From Zerene cesonia (taxonomy: Eukaryota > Arthropoda > Insecta > Lepidoptera > Pieridae), in assembly GCF_012273895.1 (NCBI RefSeq), contig NC_052102.1:6408917-6472916 (forward strand): 64,000 nucleotides of DNA. Reading direction: 5' to 3'. The position numbers and the translations under genes were made by a program. Every line of letters begins with the position of its first letter. Position 1 is the first letter of the stretch. The notes below the pieces were generated by a model. It worked only from the letters and a program-made list of their open reading frames with translations. It did no database searches and had not been told where the DNA came from. Shown here piece by piece: positions 1 to 11,945 of the stretch.

Positions 1-548
1 CAATTAATGTAATTTAAAATGAATGAGAATTTTTATACGAGAGCATTATAAAAGTTATATGTGTTTCGCTTTACTCATTAAATTACTGCAACAAACTGGT
101 TTTTGTGTCAATTTTAAATATGATACGAATATTCGTTTCATACAAGAATTATACTTTTGTTCCCTTTTTTTTAACCTTGAAGTCGAATTCCAAATTAATA
201 TTTCTAAGTGAAAATAAATAGAGGAAATAAAACGCTGTAATCCAATTAAATTTTTATTGTCCATAAAAATTGTAACAACCTAAATTATAATGAAACATAC
301 ATAAGATTATCTATCCTTGCAGTATACAGCGGAGTGACAGGACATTATTCAATACCTTTTACGTCAAACACCAACTCTAAGTTTTTATACATATAAATAG
401 GCAATAAATTCATTGACAACAATAATAATTAATATAACTCGAGTTGGTGTTTTCGTCATGTCATACGAGTCACGATTAATTGTATTCAATAATATTACTG
501 AGTATTATTTACATGTGTACAGTCTTTTCTTCACTTTTACTTAAGAGA
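1..548. other. 3' flank of chitin deacetylase 2
   Basis: AT-rich sequence downstream of the CDA2 stop codon (the gene is on the minus strand). I see no credible coding exon. It probably includes the CDA2 3' untranslated region, since a reverse-complement AATAAA lies near position 253. The short open frames here look like random AT-rich frames. Confidence 0.6.
253..258 (-). terminator. candidate polyadenylation signal of CDA2
   Basis: Reads AATAAA on the minus strand, about 290 bases after the CDA2 stop codon. It is the first canonical hexamer I noticed downstream. This would give a moderately short 3' UTR. No transcript evidence is available. Confidence 0.4.
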
Positions 549-3500
549 TCACTTCTTAACGTTAAAACCTTCGCCCGTAGGATCCAAGATCCAGGGGTAG
601 TTGTTCGGGCATTCCATACATGTAAAAAGACGTAAGGTCTCTCCTGGTAACTCTCGTGTTGTTAAAGGACAAGCGTTTGGTAGAGAACAGAAAGGTTGAC
701 CCTTAACATCGCACTTTTCTTGTTTCCATTCCTGGAAGTCGCGGAGTGATGATAGTTCTGTGGGATTTTGCATCCATTGGATAACTTGGATAAGGGAAGT
801 GAAGTAGACATCGTTCTTTTCAAGCATTTCTTCAATAAATTTAATGAGTTCATCTCTGAATTCTTTTTTGGATTTGAGCCAAGAAGCATGGAAGTGTAGA
901 CCAAGAGGAGCACGGTTTGTCGTGTAGTGACGGTTGAAGTTGTGACGAAGAAGACGGGCGAATTGATCACCAGTTTGAATGTTAGAACAAGAGTCAACAA
1001 CGTGACAACCAGGAAGAGATTCGTCGAAAGTAGGATCATCACGTCTATCTAATTCATTCATTACCATTTCCCAGACTGGGTGGCTTCTTGAAGGACAGTT
1101 GTGAGCGTTACCGTTGCACTTGTGCGGCATACGGAAATAAAGAGTGTATGGCCAGATTGGGACACGACCAAGAGGAGCTGTGATTGAAGCGTCATAGACG
1201 AAATATTGATCAGCCATCATTTCAAATTGCTTGTTACCACCAACACGTAAGTAGGGAGCACGCACACCAATGATGGACGCATCTGTGATATTAGCGAAAC
1301 GTTCTACAATAAGACGGGCACCGGCCATCTCAGCTAACCAGTCGTCATATGTTCCACTGGTCCAGTAGAGAGGATCATCCTTGTGAGTGAGTGAGAATAC
1401 AGCAATTTCGTGTCCTTTGCGGTGTAATTCTTGTACCGCAGCATAGTTAGTATATTTGTGAGATACAAAGAATGTACCACGAATTTGACATCCGTTAGGA
1501 TTGTGTCGGTTACCGTTGAATATCTGATCATATAAATCGATGTTGTCTACGTTGACGGCTCCGTTAAAAGTGATTGTGATCATCTGTGGAACTTGGTTAG
1601 GCTCAATTCCACCAGGAATACGTGTACCGTCAGCGGAACAGAAACAGTCGGGCAGAACACACTGGTTAGGGTCGCAGTCGGGAGCTCTGTTGGGGTCGAC
1701 ATCGACGGCTACAAGGAAGAGATATAATATATTAGAACTTATATAATTGTATAAATAAGACTTTAGGTAATAAAGAAACCACAAGCTCTTTCTCATTTAT
1801 ACACGAAGTGTGATTAATTAAATATCATTTATGGCTAGTACAATAACTTTAAAACAAGTTGTAATATTTTTTTTAGATAATTTTTTTTTAATTTGGATAT
1901 TAAATTGTGATGTAGATGTAGTAATTTAACGTAATGTTATTTTTTATGATAATTATATTTCGTTTTTTTTTTGTTTTATTACTCACGGTAATAAACTTTA
2001 TATACTGTTATACTTTTGAATGTTTTATCTAATGAACTTTAGTAAGAGCAAAAAGGTGCTTACTGCAGGCGTTTTCATCAGATTCGTCTTTGCAGTCTGG
2101 TTTGCCGTTACAAAACAGTTCTTTATCTACACACTCCCTGTTGCCGCAGGCCAATTTTCCTTCGGGGCAAATTGGTTCATCGGTCTTCAAAATGGGCAAT
2201 ATTTTCCTTGGCTCTGAAAACGTAAACAATGTTTAAATCTAGAAATAGCTGCGTCTTTAGGGAGGGCATAGGGTGGACGTATTTCTTCGTGTATTTTAAG
2301 TGTGTCGTCAGTAATAAAGTGAAAAGGTTTTGGATAAGCATGAGAGATGACGAGTTAACATCAGAAAAATTAATAAGGATAAGTATTATCCTCTCAGTGG
2401 TGGTCAAGAAAAGAGACGAGATAGAGTTTATGAAATATTAGTCACTGGGTCAAAGCATTGTTGTAACGTAGAAGATAGTTCAGAAAAGGAAATGGGTCAA
2501 TCGTTATTTTTGACCTGGTATATTAATGTAAATATTGTATGATATGGAATGAATTATCAAAATGAACCAGTTTGAATCAATATAAGAAGGAAGAAAAGTT
2601 GTGTAAGAATTATTAAATTTTCCTAGTTTTGTTTAAATTACACCTTATAGTTAAAGAAGGCTTAATTTTTTTGTTCTTTTTATGTACATGAACCAAACAC
2701 CATCCAAAATAAGAAGTTAAGCCTTCGAGATAATTTATTTTGTTTAAGTAAAGCAGCAGTGTATAATACAATTATTTGTTACAAACAACATTGTGTTTAC
2801 CTATTTACATTTAACATCCCAAAAGATAAAGTTAGTAAAAGTCTGAAAGAGCAAAATTAGTTATAATGTTAATTTAAGCATAAGCGTTGGAAGAAACGTG
2901 AAAATGAGTGAATTATGAATGCGTTGTGTTTGTCGCTCAATATTTCAACAATTGTTGGTGCGTGATTGATCATCAGTGATTGAGACGAAGATTATTGGAA
3001 ACTTCTTTATACGTATCGCTAGAACGGTTGCTATGTAAAAAAATACTGTTTAAGACAAAATATATCAGCAGGATTAGTGTATAAGTATGCCAAAACAATC
3101 GTTTCCATTGTGTAGTTAAGGTCGGTCCTGTTGAGGGCCGTTCCCTTTGTCCGGGGCCTCATGCAAAACAAATCTACTGTGCGACGCGGCCCCTTCACCC
3201 AAGCTCGCTACACGCGTATAACTTGTCGCCACTTACTCTCAAGTTTGTCACAGTTGCTCACTTTACCCTTCCAGTCGCAGGTCTGTTTATCGAGATCAAA
3301 AGCCAGTCCGGATGGGCAAGTGATCTGTTTAAGACCTGACCTAGTGCACCTGTATTAATAAGAAATAATCAATTATTTTAAGTAAAAAAAGGTCGGAAGC
3401 GGACTCACAAAAGGCTAACTGGTATTGGACGATGGTGAGGAAATTCCAATATGAGATACGACGGAAGCTAGCTAGCCCTTCGTTCGACCACTTCCCACAT

Positions 3501-4310
3501 TCATCAAAACTTACTTTCTAGTTTATCGCAATTCTTAACATGGGTTTTCCAGTCACAGGTTTGTCGGTCGATATCGAAAGCCAGACCGCCGGGGCACTTC
3601 ACTGATGCAAGCCTGGTAACGCCATTCTCAGCACCTTTGTCGCACCTGTACACAGCCAAGCCTTCAACTCATTGAACCAGATTCATAATGATTTTATATA
3701 AATATATATTGAACTATTCGTACAACATAATATATTTTGACGAGTTACGAAGCCACCAAATAAAGTCGTATGCACTCAGCAGTCCATGTCGCCTTAAATC
3801 TTCGTTTGCCTGTTAGAGTTCACGTTATTTAAGAAAACTAGTAAAACATAAAAAATAATTGCTTTCAATTATTAAATTGTTTTCTAAGGTAATATGTTTT
3901 ATTCAGCATAATTATATAATTTTCACTAACGTTATTAGGTAAAATAGAGATATGTTAGCTATTCACATCCCGCAAGGAAATTTGGGAGTCATTAATCGAA
4001 TAGTAAAACAGTTTACACACAACACAGCATTAAAAAAATTGTTAAAATAATATATATATACAAGAATTGCTCGTTTAAAGATATAAGATATATTATTATT
4101 TATTTATTTATTTTGTTTTATGTATTTATTCTTTATTGCTCTTAATTAAACTACAAAAAAACTCAATAAAGTTACAATATAATCAATCGGCGGTCTTATC
4201 GCTATATAGCGATTTCTACCAGACAACCAGACGTACAGAGAGAAATTAGATAGGAGGAATAGGGCAGAGCATAAATATAATACGAAAGATTGAATAAATA
4301 GAAAAAAAAA

Positions 4311-4365
<55 letters not shown>

Positions 4366-5795
4366 ACTATGAAAAATATCTATTACAAATGTAAACCAAT
4401 ATAATAGATAAACTATATATTCACAATAGTATATGAAGAATTAAATATATAAAAATTAATATATGAAGCTGAATATTGAAACAATGTAGTTTATGAAGTA
4501 AAACAGGTATTTTTAAACAGTATTTTTCAATATACGTTACTTTAATTTCAGTGCATCCATTATAAATTTTCAAAAAATAAATTCATTATAAATGTTGAGC
4601 AAGACATTGCATTGTTACGTTTAAGTTAGGTATAGAATATTACATTCAAGGCACGTTATTGCCCATTCCGTTCACTAGCTGGAATATCAAGTTTTTGAAT
4701 TGAATATCTAACGAAGCATATAAATAAATCAACAATTTAGTTGACCTTGTTTAAGCTTTATAAAACTTGCTCGTTTTATGCTACGCATGGATGAATTCAC
4801 GTGGCTGAAAAATTTATTAATAATACGTAGTTATAGTAAACTGACCTGACGACGTCACGGCAGTCGCCCTCAGTTGAGAGCCGGAAGTATTCGTCCGCCG
4901 GCCGTCCATCGCAAAGCTCTTCCGGGTTTATTTCATCTCCGCCACTATCTTCATCTTGACGCTTAACTCTCGACTCACCTACCACTGCGAAAAATATTAA
5001 AATTTAATACAATGTTCGCTTTTTTACATTTGGAATTGCAATACATTTAAGAACGAGAGCATGAGAATTATTTTCCCTCATGATTGAAACACAATTGTAT
5101 AGTAATGTTTATTATACAAGATTAGAACTGCTATTGAGTAACACTTGAACGTAAGCTACGATTACCACACGCGGGTAGGAATGCAGTACCGTTTCATTTT
5201 GTCGTTAAGTGCCGTAGTGCGCATGATTCATAGGTAAGTAGTTAGGTAAATTGTCAGGGTTCACTGCATATTCGGCTTGTAATATTTAATGCATGTAAAA
5301 CGAATAAAATTACACAAGAGATCGTATTCATACGTATTTCAGTTGTCAGTTGCGTATTCCGAAAGCAAATCGATGACGGCATTGAAAGGTAAAACTTTAA
5401 AAAGAAATCGAGGTCAGCACCGGCCACGTAGATAACCGGTGTTATATCTCAGTCGCCATTAAAGTTATTATTATGGTACATATTATATTTTGTAGATAAT
5501 TAGTACAAAGAACGAAAACGAAAGTTAAACAAATAAGTAAATAGAAATTAAAAGAAAATAATACGTTGATCAAAAGCCGCCATTTTTTAGTACTACCATC
5601 ATAATCGTTACTTATTTTAATACTTTACAAATTTCAATATATTTTGCTGTATAAATATAGATATTACAATGAGATGATAACAAAATTGCGAAATTAGCCA
5701 CGAATAATTGGATTAAATCTGTGGAAAAGTTATGAGTACTAACCAGAGTAGGCGAGTAACAGCACACCAAGACACAGGTACGCGTGTCGAGCCAT
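549..5795 (-). CDS. CDA2: chitin deacetylase 2 (vermiform-like), complete, with alternative exon 3
   Basis: Secreted group I insect chitin deacetylase family protein (CE4) of cuticle and tracheal chitin. Exons: 5744-5795, 4846-4984, then either 3515-3645 (3a) or 3237-3349 (3b), 2064-2213 and 549-1708. All junctions are GT..AG and phases match (1, 2, 1, 1). The protein is 543 aa with 3a or 537 aa with 3b. Residues 1-17 form a signal peptide (start MARHAYLCLG). A CBM14 chitin-binding domain spans about 42-103 (six Cys), and an LDL-receptor class A repeat spans about 123-157 (ending in the usual acidic DESDENAC). The CE4 domain fills the rest, with conserved RAPYLRVGGN and LGLHFHA motifs. Oddity: the TFDD motif reads TFNG (N206, G207) and the zinc His of the HxxxH motif is Phe262; only H266 remains. 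A TATA box lies upstream. Vermiform is told from serpentine by TFNGAVN, FSLTHKDD and the duplicated exon 3. Confidence 0.93.
3237..3349 (-). CDS. CDA2: CDA2 exon 3b (alternative chitin-binding exon)
   Basis: This 113-base exon is homologous to 3a and sits about 165 bases downstream of it. It encodes a second version of the same half domain (CTRSGLKQ to SNCDKLE), keeping the CDWK core and all cysteines. It has an AG acceptor and a GTAAGT donor. Its length is congruent to that of 3a modulo 3. Alternative exons at this place are known for insect CDA2 (Tribolium CDA2a/CDA2b), which supports mutually exclusive splicing. Confidence 0.87.
3515..3645 (-). CDS. CDA2: CDA2 exon 3a (alternative chitin-binding exon)
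   Basis: This 131-base exon encodes the second half of the CBM14 domain (from CDKGAENG to KNCDKLE). It has an AG acceptor and a GTAAGT donor. Entry phase 2 and exit phase 1 are the same as in exon 3b, so either can join exons 2 and 4 but both together would break the frame. Compared with 3b it carries six extra residues between the first two cysteines. Confidence 0.88.
4314..4362. repeat. (TA)n microsatellite in CDA2 intron 2
   Basis: About 49 bases of pure TA repeat between CDA2 exons 2 and 3a. It lies outside the duplicated arms, so only one copy is visible. Confidence 0.9.
5433..5439 (-). promoter_or_regulatory. possible Grainyhead-type site in CDA2 intron 1
   Basis: The minus strand reads ACCGGTT within AACACCGGTTAT, which fits the Grainyhead consensus WCHGGTT. 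Grainyhead is a master regulator of insect epidermal barrier genes, so a site in the first intron of a cuticle gene is plausible. A 7-mer match alone is weak evidence. Confidence 0.3.
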
Positions 5796-5870
5796 AGCGC
5801 TCGGCAAAGACTGGCCGTTGCGTCGCGCTCCGCAAGAAAGTGCAAGAGGTGCTTGCTGCCCCTCTTCACC

Positions 5871-5880
5871 TATTTATATA
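5871..5880 (-). promoter_or_regulatory. TATA box of CDA2
   Basis: The minus strand reads TATATAAATA in a locally GC-richer region. It ends 76 bases before the CDA2 ATG. A start site about 30 bases downstream would leave a 5' leader of roughly 45-50 bases. Confidence 0.6.
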
Positions 5881-7940
5881 ACCAGGCACCTCGCGTTCGA
5901 CACCAGCCGAGACACTCCACCCGTCCTCTACGCACTATACCTCCCGCCAGTATAAATCATCACTTCTCTGTCGAAGCTTTTAATAAGCACACGGTGACAT
6001 TATGAGTGATAGTAAACAGCAACGATACGCATACAATAATGTATTTAGTTTTTAATTATCATATTCACATCAAATCTAGCTACTTAGTCATAATAAACAC
6101 TACTGTTCGATCATATATAGTATCGCGTATTGCGTTCGTAGCCACATGGGTCGTAGATGTTATCCCAGTATTTGAAATGTATTCTAAAACAGTTTCATGT
6201 TATTATTATAACCTTACAGCAATGTATCTGTGTGTTCAAACTTTAATTAGTCTTAGATTTAATGTATACTAACAAGACAGTAAAATTTGGAAGTGCTACG
6301 GCTAAGATATAATTTGAAGAGTTTATAACGGACAATAATATATTTTATTCGGTTTCTGTTGAAAGATTTATATATATATACTATAAATTTGAAACGTGCG
6401 GGTTTATTGAATGAAGGTCAAAAGGTAAAGGAAGGTAGTTAACTGCTGGAAGTCAATATTGATCATGACCACATATGCACTTCCTTATCTTGATTTCAAG
6501 TTAATCCTCCTTTTTAATTAAATGTTACAATACTCAACTCTAAATAGATTTTCCAATAGTAGAGTATTATTCATTAATTGAAAAATCACAATAACGACAT
6601 AGTGAAAATCCTTTAAATAACGATTACACAATAATATGCAATAAGCTAAACCTAACATCATAACATTTGTGAAGAAGCCACATTATTGTAATTTTATTGA
6701 TAAATCCTCACTTTCGATTATAATACGAACCAGTTTTTAAAATTTATGTCAATGTCACGCAAAGGTGGAGAGAAGATTCAAAAAATAAAAAATTAATTTA
6801 CATAATTATGTCTTAATTTTAGAGGTAAAAGACATAGGATTTGTAGTAAAAGTGTTTTTCCGCAACAAAAACGTTATTCTTTATTTACTATTCAACAACC
6901 TCGTTATTCTTTAAATAGAAATAGGTAAACAGATGCAATCGAGTATTTTATAAATATTTAAATATAATCTTATCATTAGGATATAACGAACATGAAGTGC
7001 TATATTATACAGGTATTAATGAATAGGCATGTATAGATTTAACAATCTCCGATTGCATGTTGTGACCACAATCGATCAAAGTCTTTATCCTTCATTATTG
7101 CGGTTATAAGCAGGTAGATTAGGTATACCTGTTTGAAGTACATACAAGCTTCATGTAAAAGGAATACTTCAATTTTAATTGCATGTTTATCGGGTCGAAT
7201 GCATCAAAGTTTAGCGAGATATGTGGCCTTGCGGCAATATCCGGGTGGATCAAGTTATGTAACGTAAGTACCGAGGTCCACGGCACGAGACGAGCGGGTC
7301 GGGGCCGGCGCGCTCTCTGCGTGGCACCGCCGCCGACACGACCCGACGTTTGACCCTATGATATTTTAATCAAAAACCAAAATTAACGTTACTTACAACT
7401 ACATTCTTATGGACCTTTGAAATAAACGTGTCCGTTGTATTGTTGAAGTCTATCATTAGAGAAAGATTCTTAATACTATTCTGCAAGCAGTGAAAATGGA
7501 CAAACGTCTAGTGTGACACTTAACACGAATATGTTAAATCCACTATTTGCTTTTAGACACTTGCAGAAAGTTGATAAAATTATCTTCATTTTGTGATGCG
7601 TTGGACATTTGGTTTGAGTATGCACTTTTAAAGGATATGTGTACTGTAAATACTTCAAAATATAAATACTTATATACAAATTGTATTTAACAATATTATA
7701 TACAACGTGTTTTTATATGGCAACGTATTGAGTATTCAAAATGATTTTGTCGATTGAACGATCGATCGATCGATAGCCGGCACCTATATTAGACATCAAC
7801 GCGCTTAAAGTTCACGGATTTTTTCAAATATTATGATCTTATTTTAAGTAATAAAATATAGAATTATGTTATCTATTGTAACAATAACTTATTATAAATA
7901 TTGTATAAGTATTGGTTGTAAGTGATGTTATTATCTCATA
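5881..7940. other. intergenic region upstream of CDA2
   Basis: AT-rich DNA with no convincing exon. The frames near 6006-6272 lack any family signature or splice context. The duplicated arm begins here at 6927 (matching the right end of the window). One GC-rich patch near 7262 is listed separately. Confidence 0.5.
7262..7347. other. GC-rich island in AT-rich intergenic DNA (left arm)
   Basis: About 85 bases of strongly GC-rich sequence, including GGGTCGGGGCCGGCGCGC and CGCCGCCGACACGACCCGAC, in a background mostly A+T. No splice-bounded coding frame is apparent. It is almost unchanged in the other arm. It could be a regulatory element or an unrecognised exon. Confidence 0.4.
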
Positions 7941-8139
7941 TCCTATCCTACTAATATTATAAATGCGAAAGTTTGTAAGAATGTGTGTGTGTTTGTTGCT
8001 CTTTCACGCAAAAACTACTAAACCGATTGCAATGAAATTTGGCACGTAGATAGTTGGACAACTGGAATAATATATAGGCAACTTTTTGTCCCGATATTCC
8101 TATGGGACTTACGTGGGAGAAACCGCGGGGCGCAGCTAG
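7941..8139. mobile_element. Helitron-like non-autonomous element (Lep1-like), left arm
   Basis: Starts TCCTATCCTACTAATATT after a host A and ends GCGCAGCTAG before a host T, matching the A/T target and TC..CTAG ends of Helitrons. The interior (AAATGCGAAAGTTTGT, ATTGCAATGAAATTTGG) is shared with the element at 22372-22583. I believe it belongs to the lepidopteran Lep1 type, from memory of that family. It has no coding capacity. Confidence 0.65.
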
Positions 8140-8179
8140 TTCTACATAAAATAAAAATGCCAATATCTAATTTTATTCA

Positions 8180-8400
8180 TACAAATTATCACCCTGCGGC
8201 TTCGACCTCGTAGTCAAAGGATCATGACAGTTCCGGGGTTTCAGACACATATTTCCCGTTCTCGCGGTATTTCCGGGATAAAAACTATCCTATGTCCATT
8301 CTCAGGTCTCAACGTATTTTTGTATTGGTTATGGCGCGAAGATGAGACAGACGTACAGAGTCACTGTCGCATTTGTTATATATATTATTGGGGAGTCCTA
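8180..8400. repeat. old dispersed repeat fragment, left arm
   Basis: This follows the Helitron-like element and has phrases common in lepidopteran repeats (GGGATAAAAACTATCCTATG, CATTCTCAGGTCTCAA, then a TTCGCATTT-like end). No clear ends or target duplication are visible. The paired copy lies near 62527-62747. Confidence 0.4.
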
Positions 8401-10203
8401 CGGTTTTATAATTTCATCATATTTACGTATGTAAACATAATTTTTATTGTTCGGTTTTTACCATTACAATACAGGTATTGTATAAACAGAGTTAACAAAA
8501 ATAACAAGTAATTTTTATTACCAAGTCCAGTTATTATAAGTTATATTGCACTGCCAACATAGACAGTATTATTTAAACATTTAATATTTTGTAACAATTT
8601 TTTTTTACAGAATTATTATATTAAAAACAAGTTAGACCTATGTTTAAAGCATATTGGACTAATGAGAAATCAGCATTTAAATATATGGGCTTTACAAAAA
8701 TGACTTAAGTAGCACCTTGTTACTAAATATTTAATTAATCAGTCCCCTACTGTGTCATTAAAGGTCACGTGAATATATTAAATATTGAATAGATTAATAG
8801 ATAAGTCGCTTATTTGGCACGTATGTAATTTCGTTTTTCGCTCCCACTTGAAATAGAATTAATTGTAGTAGCTGGGTTTGATGTAGGTCAACTAACCAGG
8901 TCATATATTATTTGCACGTAACAACTGCATAAGAATCTAGCCACCAATAGCTTAAATGTTAAGTATTCGGAAATGTTACGTAACAATATGGCACATCGTG
9001 TGAAAGTGTAAACCATTCGATTACAGAAAAAAATTGATTGAACACACTGTCAGTATTGAATAGATATATAATGTTTTGAAAAATTTATTCTATTCTCAAG
9101 TGCACAGGAAATTAAACATTCTTAATACAGTAACATATGCGGATAGATCAGGAATTGCATATATTTGAAGGCGGAAGTTAAAGTTAAACCATACTATCAT
9201 TAGTGCATGCTACCTAGCCGGAAGACAGATCTTTTGTTAATCTTAACAATGTTACAAACTTTATTCAATTTTAAAGGTATATGTAGTGAACATGATTTAT
9301 AAGAATAGCTTTATAATAAGAAAAACTAATCACAAAAAATGTACTCGGTTTAATTAACGCAATGGAAAAATCAGTTCAAGTTCAAATACCGATTCTGAAG
9401 TTGCTTTTGAGCTGTTAGTATATGAGTCACTGCATGTAATTATAGAATCTATAGGAAACAAAGTGCTTGACACATGAAATAAATATTTTGAAAATAATAT
9501 TGCGCATAACATAAAAGAATAATGTAATAATTAAGATGCGCACAATACCATAACATCACAGCTAAGCTTGTGACGACGACACGGCGGCGAGTAGGCGCGC
9601 AAGAGTCAAGGATCCTTCAAGATATTTCCTTTCACTTGCGACAATGCATGCATACCTATGTCTACCTCACTGTAGGTATAGCTGAGCTTGGGTACCTTAG
9701 CTAATTCCAAGTAGCTGTATTATATTAATGAGGCCAACCAGTATGGATGTGAGCAACAACAATAAAATACTTAAATATTAACATCTAATATTCCATTTGT
9801 AGAAATCCTTAAAGTATGTAAAACTTTATTTTCCATGATCTAAATAAAGAGTCAGAGACAAATGGTGGCAGAATTTTAAATTAACTGATTATTCTACTGC
9901 TAGAAAAACAAATGTATTTTAATTGGTGATTTATTTTAATAATCGTTATAATCGTGTATATTTACATAATAATTTAAGACATTTTATAGTTTTATGGCCT
10001 TGTTTCGGAGAGGTGTTGCGAAAAGTTATAAGAGTTGCTGGAAGCATTTTTAAAGTTGAACACGTTACCACGAATTTAGTTTTGATGAGGAAAATGTTAA
10101 GTTAAAAATATAATTATCCATCTTCACAGATTTGAATAAAATTTTCTATTAATATAAAAGTATATTATTATTTTCTTATATGACTATATTATTTTATTAA
10201 AAA

Positions 10204-10389
10204 CTAGCTAACGCCTGCGGCTTTGCACGCTTTAATTCAGATTAGTTAAATAGATGTTATTATACATATAAACCTTCCTTTTCAATTACTCTATCTATTA
10301 AAAAACTCCATCAAAGTTTTAAAGATTAAAGCATACAAAGGGACATAGGGACAGAGAAAGCGACTTTGTTTTATACTATGTAGTGATAT
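10204..10389. mobile_element. CTAG-ended dispersed repeat, left arm
   Basis: Begins CTAGCTAACGCCTGCGGC after a run of A and extends to GCGACTTTGTTTTATACTATG. The CTAG terminus next to T (on the other strand) resembles a Helitron 3' end. A diverged fragment of the same family appears in the central island near 38048-38095. Only the CTAG end is well defined. Confidence 0.45.
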
Positions 10390-11789
10390 CTCATAACTTC
10401 TAGCTTATTGAAACGACTAAAACGGGATCAAGAGTATGCAATAATTCTTGTGTCAATTTCTTTTGCAATTTTTAGTATAATTGTGACAATGGCTAGCAAA
10501 TATCCATTTGGATTTTTTTTTTGAAACAGTTATAACATGTAGGTACTTAATTTCATAATCATCAGTCTATAAAAGTTGGTATCTCAGATTCATTTCATTC
10601 CAATATTCAAACTAAATTTTAGGTACTAGATACATTACTAATGCCGGGTTATTTGCAGTTTAGCTGAAGGTTTAGTCTATTATTACACTGTGAATCATGC
10701 AGAGACTACATTGAATTGTGAGTAATATTTCAGTTGATATAAAACTGCATTCTATTATAGGTTAATACAGTTTCACTTAACATTGACATTTTATTTGTGA
10801 GTATGCAATGGAATGTTATTTTTCTTTGCAGTGCTTGATAGAAATAAATAACATTGCGGTTGTGTACATACTGGTTAACTTTCACTGCTTTCACTAACGC
10901 AGGCTGAATTGCGCTTCTCCATGCTATTATATTCAGTATCAATAATACATAAAATACCAACTCTCTATTTGTTTTGATGCTTGTCGCTAACAATATATCT
11001 GATTTTCATTATCCTTTTTTGCTTCAATTTACACAGACTATTGCAAAATGAAATGGAAAGTTTTATTGTACAGCGGTGACGGTATATGGCCAAACTAAAA
11101 TCGATGATGTGCAACTTGCCACCTACGACAGCGTGAGATGAGGGAGGGTCGTGTTGGCGCCCCGCGCCTATTGTCTTGTCATCATTGCGTATTTCATACC
11201 AGTATGATGTGTCAATGCTATACTTTTTGAATGACTTATTCTCAGGGATAAATTAACTGATAGGAGCGTGTTGAAATGCTTTTGAAATGTTTTTGTTAAT
11301 ATATTATGTATAATATATACAATCACTTTTTATGCTTTTGTTAGTAAAAATGTCCTTTTAATGATTTTGGGTAGTCATCATCCGCAACACATTAGGTATT
11401 CTTTATGTGTAATGGGCAATAACCTCCACTCAAAAAGTTTTTTGCCTTCATCATTCTTCTTGACATATTCATTAAAAATACAACGTTCAAATTTCAATCA
11501 TCACGAAACTGAATTATTATTAAAACAGTTTTTTTACACACATATACATTGAATAATATTTATAGAAAATAATAAATTGACTTTGTTTAAACAAATAAGT
11601 AATCATCGCAAATTTTGAACCCAAAGGATTCTAAATAACTTCCTATTATTATAAAGTAGATACGTATAGTAAATATGTAAGGTACACAAATTAAGCGGAA
11701 ATATTTAAATTTATTTTTGTTGTTTATTGAACAATTACAAAATAAATATTCGAAAGGCGGTCTTATCAACTTTAGCGATATTTGCCAGA

Positions 11790-11945
11790 AAGAAGAAGTA
11801 ACAAAGGGGCCTCCGGCTCCTCCACGAAACACTACACGGCTACGAAACACAACAGTATGCTATTTCACGCCAGTCTTCTGTGGGGGTACTTCCCCGTTAC
11901 GAGCTGGCCCAATTCGTGCAGAAGCGTGCTCGACTACCACTTATA
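11790..11945. repeat. GC-rich dispersed repeat, family shared with the central island (left arm)
   Basis: Contains GGGCCTCCGGCTCCTCCACG and TTCTGTGGGGGTACTTCCCC followed by CGTGCAGAAGCG. The same order of motifs, more diverged and reversed, occurs at about 33785-33935 and in the right arm at 58975-59130. It has no clear open frame; the family is not named here. Confidence 0.5.

Noticed and set aside
6006..6272. 88-aa plus-strand frame upstream of CDA2
   Set aside because: Random-looking composition, no family resemblance and no splice or promoter support.
7750..7776. CGATCGATCGATCGAT run as a regulatory palindrome
   Set aside because: It is a short simple repeat of GATC with no further support.
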